Shown in pieces: positions 1 through 4,243 of a stretch of 5,652 nt of DNA. The notes beneath the pieces were generated by a model. The model was not told the origin of the DNA. It ran no database searches and worked only from the letters and a program-made list of their open reading frames with translations. How positions within the stretch are numbered: position 1 is the stretch's first letter; every line of letters begins with the position of its first letter. The DNA comes from an uncultured Flavobacteriales bacterium (GTDB lineage Bacteria > Bacteroidota > Bacteroidia > Flavobacteriales > Crocinitomicaceae). The translations under genes and the position numbers were made by a program. Location of the stretch: the NCBI GenBank assembly GCA_946478775.1, contig CAMLDR010000238.1:1-5652 (forward strand), read 5' to 3'.

Positions 1-180
1 AATTGCTTGATCTGCTTCTGATTCATCCGCCATTTCAACAAAAGCAAAACCTCTCGGCTTGCCCGTCTCGCGGTCTTTTGCAATGGTAACACGGTTTACC
101 TTTCCATGTTCCTCAAAAAGGGATTTCAACTGTTCATCTGTGGTGTTGAAATCAAGTTTTGCAACAAAAATACTTGTCAT
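1..180 (-). CDS. RRM-domain RNA-binding protein (5' part, runs off window)
   Basis: This is the first 60 codons of a small RNA-recognition-motif protein; the ATG is at 180-178 and the frame is open to the window edge. The start MTSIFVAKLDF carries the RNP2 strand (residues 4-9, Phe5). RNP1 is RGFAFVEM at residues 43-50, with Phe45 and Phe47 as the RNA-stacking aromatics and a Met where Phe/Tyr is more usual. The spacing between RNP2 and RNP1 fits one RRM fold (beta-alpha-beta-beta). Single-RRM proteins of roughly 80-120 residues are common in Bacteroidota and cyanobacteria and are thought to bind RNA in the cytoplasm; targets are mostly unknown. No Shine-Dalgarno is visible; the leader is A-rich. 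It is co-oriented with mscL, 146 bases downstream of its stop, and has its own promoter candidate. The family is clear, the exact function is not. Confidence 0.93.
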   Translation of the reverse strand, partial: MTSIFVAKLDFNTTDEQLKSLFEEHGKVNRVTIAKDRETGKPRGFAFVEMADESEADQAI

Positions 181-230
181 TGGTGTTTTAAAATTCTCTT
201 TTTATGCCCAAATCAGGCATTTGTTCCGAA

Positions 231-259
231 CGAAGATATATAAATTTTCAAATTCTCAA
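231..259 (-). promoter_or_regulatory. Candidate promoter for the RRM gene
   Basis: On the minus strand, TTG (259-257) is followed after 18 bases by TATCTTCG (238-231). The latter differs at one base from the Bacteroidota -7 consensus TAnnTTTG, and TTG resembles the -33 element. A start near 225 would give a leader of about 45 bases. The match is imperfect in an AT-rich region, so this is only a candidate. Confidence 0.35.
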
Positions 260-282
260 AACTTTGAAGGTGATTTCTGTCA

Positions 283-301
283 AACCAATTATTCATTGGT
301 T
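283..301 (-). terminator. Possible weak terminator hairpin after mscL
   Basis: A perfect 7-bp inverted repeat, AACCAAT at 283-289 and ATTGGTT at 295-301, has a 5-base loop and lies 25 bases beyond the mscL stop. On the minus strand the stem is followed only by TTTGA, so there is no real U-tract. It could be a weak terminator or a chance AT-rich hairpin in the mscL-RRM spacer. Confidence 0.25.
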
Positions 302-326
302 CTTTTCAGATGATTGAAGTTGGGAA

Positions 327-758
327 TTATTGCTTGTTTTTTAGCAGGTCCCGAATCTCGATCAAAAGTTTTTCTTCATTGGAAGGTTCCGGAGCCGGGG
401 CAGGGGTTTCTTCTTCCTTTTTCTTTCGGAAATTGGCAGCTTTATTCATTCCTTTAACGACAATGAACAAACAAAATGCAACAACCAGGAAGTTGATGAC
501 TTTTGCCAGGAAAGCCCCGTACAAAATCCCGCCCTCAACCACTTGTTTCCCATCTTTCATGATTGTAGTTCCGAAAGCTCTCAATTCTGCGATATTGTCA
601 ACATGTGCGGCCTTTAACGCCGGATTCAGAATAGCCGGTGTAATGATGTCCGTTACCAATGAGTTAATAATTGCTCCGAAAGCGGCACCGAGTATGACAG
701 CTACTGCTAAATCGACCACGTTTCCACGCATGATAAATGCTTTGAATTCCTTTAACAT
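327..758 (-). CDS. mscL: Large-conductance mechanosensitive channel MscL
   Basis: Inner-membrane homopentameric channel that opens under membrane tension on hypo-osmotic shock and releases solutes. The 143 residues compare with 136 in E. coli. The N-terminal amphipathic helix (residues 1-12, FKAFIMRGN) runs into TM1 (about 14-44), which contains the signature VVDLAVAVILGAAFGAII. Pore position 20 is Ala, as in the M. tuberculosis protein, where E. coli has Gly22. A periplasmic loop (45-76) is followed by TM2 (about 77-102), the basic stretch FRKKK (110-114), a Pro/Ala/Glu linker (115-126) and the cytoplasmic C-terminal bundle helix ending EKLLIEIRDLLKNK. The ATG at 758-756 is the natural start because MLKEFK aligns with the family N-terminus. 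There is no Shine-Dalgarno; a -7 element lies 23 bases upstream. The gene appears monocistronic or loosely grouped with the downstream RRM gene. Assignment is secure. Confidence 0.98.
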   Translation of the reverse strand: MLKEFKAFIMRGNVVDLAVAVILGAAFGAIINSLVTDIITPAILNPALKAAHVDNIAELRAFGTTIMKDGKQVVEGGILYGAFLAKVINFLVVAFCLFIVVKGMNKAANFRKKKEEETPAPAPEPSNEEKLLIEIRDLLKNKQ

Positions 759-781
759 AAGTTTTTAGTTTGAAGTCCAAT

Positions 782-789
782 CAAATATA
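782..789 (-). promoter_or_regulatory. Candidate -7 promoter element of mscL
   Basis: On the minus strand 789-782 reads TATATTTG, a perfect match to the Bacteroidota -7 consensus TAnnTTTG, 23 bases before the mscL ATG, implying a leader of about 15-20 bases. No TTG is seen at the -33 distance; that position falls in the pyrimidine-rich (minus-strand) hexamer repeat. Confidence 0.45.
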
Positions 790-790
790 C

Positions 791-826
791 GAATGAGAAC
801 GAGAATGAGAGCGAGAAAAAGAATGA
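791..826 (+). repeat. Degenerate hexamer tandem repeat (GARYGA)n
   Basis: Six consecutive 6-base units occur: GAATGA, GAACGA, GAATGA, GAGCGA, GAAAAA, GAATGA. The first four also make two 12-base copies differing at one base (791-802 and 803-814). The tract is pure purine on the plus strand apart from a T or C in each GARYGA unit, and lies just upstream of the mscL -7 element, where a -33 element would be. It resembles a decayed microsatellite. Confidence 0.7.
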
Positions 827-886
827 AAAACAGAAATTAAATCATGGTTTTCCGATTAAATTCACAACATCTTCCAACAACCACTC

Positions 887-989
887 TTTTTCCCTTACTT
901 ACCTTACAGCTTTCGCACTAACGTTTGTCGCTGCTTCGTCTTCACCCGCTGCGCGGCCTCTTTCCAAGGCAAAAAAAGTAAGCAAAAAA
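887..989 (-). repeat. Imperfect inverted repeat (fold-back I) between mscL and recR
   Basis: TTTTTCCCTTACTT (887-900) is complementary to AAGTAAGCAAAAAA (976-989) at 12 of 14 positions. The pairing can be carried inward to 907/969 if G-U pairs are allowed on the minus strand. Of six non-Watson-Crick positions in 887-907/969-989, four (892, 902, 903, 906) become G-U on the minus strand and two (893, 901) stay unpaired. The loop (908-968) is more GC-rich than the flanks. No open frame of convincing coding character covers it. It could be a fold-back repeat element or part of a minus-strand structured RNA in the 3' region of the recR transcript. The family is not recognised. Confidence 0.5.
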
Positions 990-995
990 TGCCTT

Positions 996-1220
996 TGCAC
1001 AATTACAGCTTTCAGCCAACCAGCCCATACAGATCTATCCTCGGAAAGGTAGGATCAGGATCCAAAATGCAATTCTGTAGACGTTTTGCAAACACTACAG
1101 AATTAGCACTTTCCGGGATTGATAACTGCATGAGCTAGTTGGGGTTTCTTCAAAACATTAGGAAGGACGGCTAACGACTTGGAGACTCTTTGATATTCCT
1201 ACAGGTCGCGTAATTGTGCA
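996..1220 (-). other. Nested fold-back element; candidate structured RNA (fold-back II)
   Basis: An outer stem TGCACAATTAC/GTAATTGTGCA (996-1006/1210-1220, 11 bp perfect) encloses a long hairpin at 1016-1142. The hairpin is built from: 1016-1032/1126-1142 (17 positions, 14 Watson-Crick); 1033-1035/1121-1123; 1037-1040/1116-1119; 1042-1048/1109-1115 (7 bp perfect); 1068-1070/1106-1108; and a perfect 10-bp apical stem AATTCTGTAG/CTACAGAATT (1071-1080/1095-1104) with a 14-base loop. The 1049-1067 internal loop can form a small GGAT/ATCC hairpin, giving a branched shape. The three imperfect basal positions (1021/1137, 1025/1133, 1029/1129) are C-A or A-C on the plus strand but G-U on the minus strand, which favours a minus-strand RNA. 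It lies 226 bases downstream of the recR stop, so it may sit in a recR 3' UTR or be a separate small RNA; no promoter of its own was found. A non-autonomous mobile or palindromic repeat is an alternative. The fold is by eye only. Confidence 0.5.
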
Positions 1221-1446
1221 TTTTCTCCGCTAACTCAATCCTCAAATAAGGAATCAGATCTTTTTTCGAAAGTCACCCTCCATAGATTTAGAATGAATAT
1301 AAACCCATGAAATAAGTAGAAAAACAAAGTAAAGGTCTTTTTTATCGGATAACAATGAAATTAAATGAGAAAAAACTTTTTAGCGAAGAATCAGGAGTTT
1401 GAACAAAGACAGAAATCTTTACTCATTTTCATTCACCGCTCTCATG
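1221..1446. other. AT-rich spacer downstream of recR, no gene seen
   Basis: No convincing reading frame, RNA gene or clear terminator is visible here. The only structure is an interrupted inverted repeat: AATGAAA plus ATGAG (1354-1360 and 1365-1369, with 4 extra bases between) is complementary to CTCATTTTCATT (1422-1433). AGTAAAG (1328-1334) also pairs with CTTTACT (1417-1423), sharing bases with the first. The right arm begins 14 bases beyond the recR stop, but loops of more than 50 bases and lack of a U-tract make a terminator call weak. Confidence 0.4.
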
Positions 1447-2052
1447 CTATGATTGGAATGGAATTCGCTGCTGAATGGAGCGCGAAAGCGTAATTTCGTC
1501 TGCATACTGGATTTCAGACCCAACTGCAATTCCCCGGGAAAGTGCGGTGATCTGAACATCGGTGGCATGCAGTTTTTTATAGAGGAAGAAATTGGTGGTA
1601 TCTCCTTCCATGGTAGGACTTAACGCCAGGATAATCTCATCAGCTTGTCCGGCAACGCATTTATCGACCAAAGGCTGAATAAAGAGATCATTTGGTCCGA
1701 TCCCGTCCATCGGGGAAATAATTCCTCCCAATACGTGGTAGATTCCCTGGTAAGTCCCGGTGCTTTCAATAGCCATTACATCGCGAATGTCTTCCACCAC
1801 GCAGATCAGGCGATGATTGCGCTTTTCATTGGTACAGATCGAACAGACTGCCGTATCCGAAATATTGCCGCAGGAAGAACAGCTTTGCACGTGCGATTTG
1901 AGTTGCTGCAGAATATCCCCGAAACGCTCCAATTCTTCCGGATCGCGCTTCAGCAAATTCAATACGAGGCGCAATGCCGTCCGTTTACCAATGCCCGGTA
2001 AGGAACTAAATTGCTCTACAGCTTCTTCAACATATTTCGATGGAATATTCAT
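1447..2052 (-). CDS. recR: Recombination mediator RecR
   Basis: Cytoplasmic recombination and repair protein that, with RecO (and RecF), helps load RecA onto SSB-coated single-stranded DNA at gaps. The 201 residues equal the E. coli length. Domains in order: helix-hairpin-helix DNA-binding motif (SLPGIGKRTALRL, 17-29); C4 zinc finger (Cys58, 61, 70, 73); Toprim domain from about residue 81, with the acidic VVEDIRDVMAIE (85-96), the family signature LGGIISPMDGIGP (108-120) and ALSPTMEGD (143-151); and a C-terminal region ending QRIPFQS. All key residues seem intact. The ATG at 2052-2050 fits the family N-terminus (NIPSKYVEEAVEQF). No Shine-Dalgarno is present and a TAnnTTTG element lies only five bases before the start. 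It is divergent from the membrane-protein gene and not preceded here by dnaX or ybaB, its frequent partners in Proteobacteria. Confidence 0.98.
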   Translation of the reverse strand: MNIPSKYVEEAVEQFSSLPGIGKRTALRLVLNLLKRDPEELERFGDILQQLKSHVQSCSSCGNISDTAVCSICTNEKRNHRLICVVEDIRDVMAIESTGTYQGIYHVLGGIISPMDGIGPNDLFIQPLVDKCVAGQADEIILALSPTMEGDTTNFFLYKKLHATDVQITALSRGIAVGSEIQYADEITLSRSIQQRIPFQS

Positions 2053-2057
2053 CGCTT

Positions 2058-2065
2058 CAAAAGTA
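2058..2065 (-). promoter_or_regulatory. Candidate -7 element of recR
   Basis: On the minus strand 2065-2058 reads TACTTTTG, a perfect TAnnTTTG match, ending five bases before the recR ATG. If used, transcription would start at or within a few bases of the start codon, giving a leaderless or nearly leaderless mRNA. No good TTG is present at the -33 distance, so a longer-range promoter is also possible. Confidence 0.35.
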
Positions 2066-2107
2066 CGGATTTTCGCCCGTTTGGAAGTTTTTCAGGCAAT
2101 TTTCCGG

Positions 2108-2121
2108 TTTCGTTAACGAAA
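2108..2121. promoter_or_regulatory. Perfect 14-bp palindrome, possible operator
   Basis: TTTCGTTAACGAAA is its own reverse complement. It lies in the divergent spacer between recR and the membrane-protein gene, five bases before the TTG of the plus-strand promoter candidate and 43 bases from the recR -7 candidate. The position and symmetry suit a dimeric regulator acting on either gene; the regulator is unknown. Confidence 0.4.
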
Positions 2122-2126
2122 ATGAC

Positions 2127-2157
2127 TTGTGTTTTCTGCCTTGAAACAGTACTTTCG
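2127..2157 (+). promoter_or_regulatory. Candidate promoter for the seven-helix gene and smpB
   Basis: TTG (2127-2129) is followed after 20 bases by TACTTTCG (2150-2157), one mismatch from TAnnTTTG with the spacing usual for Bacteroidota promoters. Transcription would start near 2161-2164, just at the GTG at 2162, and would exclude the earlier GTG at 2129 as a start codon. Confidence 0.4.
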
Positions 2158-2161
2158 CGTT

Positions 2162-2830
2162 GTGGAATTAATAGAATTTGAATTTTTAGGTTTACACCTC
2201 CAGGAGCCGATGGCGCTTCTTCTCAATTGGATCATTGCAGGTTTCTGTTTTTTTGCATTCACTAAACTGGGTAAATTCAAAAGCGAAGCAAACTTCTATT
2301 GGCGGTTATTTTACCTCACATTCGGGATTTCAACGGTTTTCGGCGGACTCGGACATTTATTCTTTCAGTATACCGGTTTTCCGGGAAAGTATCCGTGCTG
2401 GATTACAGGATGTGTGGCGAATGCCTTTGCAGCGATGGGAATGCTTCATTTTAAAGGGATTTCGGAACCGAAGAAGATTGCTTTCCGCATTATTTGGATC
2501 AAATGCGTGCTTCTTTGCAGCGCTTCGATTCTTACCAATAAATTCATTTTTGTAGCTGCCGATGCAATTGTGACTTATATCGGTTATACTGGAATTTATG
2601 CGTACATTTTGATGAAACGTTCGGAAAAAGCAGCGTTTTTAAAGAATATGATTATCGCTGTGATTATTTTGACTCCTTCAGCATTTATATTTGGTTTCAA
2701 AATAAACATTCACCAGTGGCTGAATAAAGATGATCTGAGCCATATCCTCATGATCGTTACGATTTACTATTTTTATCGTGGATTAAAAGAGTGGGGGAAA
2801 CAAAATGCCCTGCAAACACAAGATGTCTAA
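2162..2830 (+). CDS. Seven-helix integral membrane protein, function unknown
   Basis: I do not recognise a named family. With the GTG start at 2162 the protein has 222 residues and about seven hydrophobic helices (18-34, 47-68, 79-97, 106-124, 126-150, 161-179, 193-208). Polar residues in or near helices are notable: His65 in GGLGHLF (helix 2), His96 (helix 3), Asp134 (helix 5), and His184, Asp190, Asp191 and His194 before and at helix 7 (DDLSH). Scattered His/Asp in a seven-helix protein recall metal-dependent membrane hydrolases of the CREST type, but that is only a resemblance and the defining motif was not confirmed. The start is uncertain: GTG 2129 overlaps the promoter candidate; ATG 2210 has AGGAG just before it but would remove LGLHLQEP, which looks like part of the fold. 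The 3' end overlaps smpB by 26 bases, so the two are probably co-transcribed. Confidence 0.85.
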   Translation: MELIEFEFLGLHLQEPMALLLNWIIAGFCFFAFTKLGKFKSEANFYWRLFYLTFGISTVFGGLGHLFFQYTGFPGKYPCWITGCVANAFAAMGMLHFKGISEPKKIAFRIIWIKCVLLCSASILTNKFIFVAADAIVTYIGYTGIYAYILMKRSEKAAFLKNMIIAVIILTPSAFIFGFKINIHQWLNKDDLSHILMIVTIYYFYRGLKEWGKQNALQTQDV

Positions 2831-3281
2831 GAACGAAGTAAATATCAAGAATAAACGCGCACGGTTTGAATATCAGCTGGATGAATTCTTTACCGCCGGG
2901 ATGGTTTTGTCCGGAACGGAGATCAAAAGTATCCGCAATGGAAAAGCGAGTATTCTGGAAGCCTACTGCATCGTCGATAACGGACAGGTTTTCATTCGGA
3001 ATATGCACGTTTCACCTTATGAGAACGCTTCGTTTTTCAATCATTCCGTGCGTTCAGACCGCAAATTATTGCTGAATAAGAAAGAGATCAAGAAGCTGGA
3101 AAAGTGGCTGAAAGTGAAAGGAAACACTATCGTTCCCCTGCGATTATTCTTATCTGAAAAAGGCTGGCTGAAACTGGAAATGGCCACCGGGGTCGGTAAA
3201 AAAATGCACGACAAACGGAATGACCTGAAAGAAAAAGACGATAAGCGCGACATGGACCGCATCAAGAAAATCCGCTCATAA
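2805..3281 (+). CDS. smpB: SsrA-binding protein SmpB
   Basis: Cytoplasmic partner of tmRNA in trans-translation: it binds the tRNA-like domain, carries it into the A site of stalled ribosomes and starts rescue and tagging. The 158 residues fit the family (about 150-160). After a basic N-terminus (NIKNKRARFEY) the OB-fold core shows the signature GTEIKSIRNGKASI (37-50), then RNMHVSPYE, the basic KLLLNKKEIKKLEKWL helix and the LRLFLSEKGWLKLE strand. The C-terminal tail has GKKMHDKR (131-138) and a lysine/aspartate-rich helix that would enter the mRNA channel. ATG 2805 follows a G-rich run (2793-2797) at normal spacing. ATG 2823 (MSKNEVNIKNK, 152 residues) matches typical family length equally well and overlaps the upstream stop by 8 bases. 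The upstream gene shares the transcript. The ssrA gene is not in this window. T-rich sequence follows the stop, but no clear terminator stem. Confidence 0.97.
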   Translation: MPCKHKMSKNEVNIKNKRARFEYQLDEFFTAGMVLSGTEIKSIRNGKASILEAYCIVDNGQVFIRNMHVSPYENASFFNHSVRSDRKLLLNKKEIKKLEKWLKVKGNTIVPLRLFLSEKGWLKLEMATGVGKKMHDKRNDLKEKDDKRDMDRIKKIRS

Positions 3282-3385
3282 GCCAAAGTTCTCTTTTTTA
3301 ATCTTTCATGAAATAGTTTCCTTCAATACCTCATGCGAGCGTGTTAACCGATTAGAAAATTCGTGGCTAAGGTAATTGGGGGATT

Positions 3386-4243
3386 TTACAAGAATCCCAA
3401 AGTCACTAAATGCAGTATGCGGTCCTGTGTAAGCAAAACATAACTCATGATGCTTCCAACTCCCCAAAAAGAAAGGTGATACAGGAATACGAACGAAAGG
3501 GTCTTACGGCGTCTTAAATACGGGTAAAGCGGTACAAGGAATAAGATAATCAGCCCGAACCGGATACTTCCGATGTGGAAATCAAACACGGTGCGGTAGC
3601 GGGTAAAATCGTCAGAAGTAATCATTTTAACCGGCGTGTGCAAAAACCAGCTTGTTTCAATAATGACTTCAGGATAAGTGTATTTCCAGGCCGTTACGTT
3701 GTTTTGCACATAATATTGGCCTCTTTTCTCCAATTCAATGCTGGTAATATTGCCCTTGATAATCCCGTTGTTCAATGTACTGGAATAGCCAATAAGCACA
3801 TCTTCTTCGTAATGAAGCGGCAGGAAAAACTCAGTAGATAATGCCAATGCAAGGACCAGCGAAATCCGCATGATATACTTGTAAATACTCCAGCGCATCC
3901 CGCTTGTAAGCGAAAGGAAATAACGGTTATTGTCTTTTGCCTGCTGCATTTTTTGCTGTTCGTAGCGCATTTTAGCCACACGCATCCGTTCCAGCCGTTC
4001 TTCTTCCGATTCGTTTCCGGTTTTTCTGGAAGGTCTTTTATCCTCCAAAACAGATTCTTTGTAATCCGGATTTAGGAGAATTTCGACCGCTTTTCCAAGC
4101 TTGATGAATACATCGTGAGCCAGCGGATCGGGATTAACATCCGGGTGCAGACGTAAAGCCAGTTTTTTATACTGCTTTCTGATTTCTGTATCTGTGGAAT
4201 CGGAGGGAAGCCCTAATAAACGAAAGCATTCGGCACGGGTCAT
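3386..4243 (-). CDS. Membrane-anchored J-domain protein
   Basis: The N-terminal J domain (about residues 3-68) opens AECFRLLGL, has the basic helix II (RKQYKKLALRLHPD) and the essential HPD at 33-35, and a helix III with FIKLGKAVEILLNP. J domains stimulate the ATPase of DnaK-type Hsp70s, so this should recruit DnaK to the membrane. A charged, probably coiled-coil linker rich in Glu, Arg, Lys and Gln (about 69-107) leads to TM1 (about 121-143), a roughly 80-residue region (144-225) of unknown fold, and two further helices (226-243 and 249-271) separated by an RRRK turn. There is no DnaJ zinc finger or substrate-binding C-terminal domain, so it is not DnaJ itself. The positive RRRK turn suggests that loop is cytoplasmic and the 144-225 domain periplasmic. 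The ATG overlaps the menE stop as ATGA, so translation is probably coupled. The client is unknown. Confidence 0.9.
   Translation of the reverse strand: MTRAECFRLLGLPSDSTDTEIRKQYKKLALRLHPDVNPDPLAHDVFIKLGKAVEILLNPDYKESVLEDKRPSRKTGNESEEERLERMRVAKMRYEQQKMQQAKDNNRYFLSLTSGMRWSIYKYIMRISLVLALALSTEFFLPLHYEEDVLIGYSSTLNNGIIKGNITSIELEKRGQYYVQNNVTAWKYTYPEVIIETSWFLHTPVKMITSDDFTRYRTVFDFHIGSIRFGLIILFLVPLYPYLRRRKTLSFVFLYHLSFWGVGSIMSYVLLTQDRILHLVTLGFL

Noticed and set aside
59..313. Plus-strand open frame of 84 codons at the left edge
   Set aside because: It mostly lies opposite the RRM gene and its promoter spacer, with no coding character.
310..768. Plus-strand open frame of 152 codons opposite mscL
   Set aside because: It is the antisense shadow of a clear MscL gene; its translation has no recognisable family character.
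759..1446. An insertion sequence or transposase remnant in the recR-mscL spacer
   Set aside because: No terminal inverted repeats with target duplication and no transposase motif could be found; the fold-backs alone do not establish an IS.
1645..2116. Two plus-strand open frames opposite recR
   Set aside because: Both are antisense to an intact, motif-complete RecR; no independent coding evidence.
2757..3286. Minus-strand open frames opposite smpB
   Set aside because: Antisense shadows of SmpB, serine/phenylalanine-rich translations with no motif.
3304..3313. 10-bp palindrome TTTCATGAAA in the convergent smpB/J-protein spacer
   Set aside because: Short, AT-rich, no U-tract after it and no nearby promoter; likely chance.
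3376..3400. Possible hairpin (GGGATT/AATCCC) overlapping the J-protein stop
   Set aside because: Stem of six pairs without a following U-run on either strand; not a convincing terminator.
3575..3841. Plus-strand open frame opposite the J-domain gene
   Set aside because: Antisense to a well-supported coding region and without domain features.
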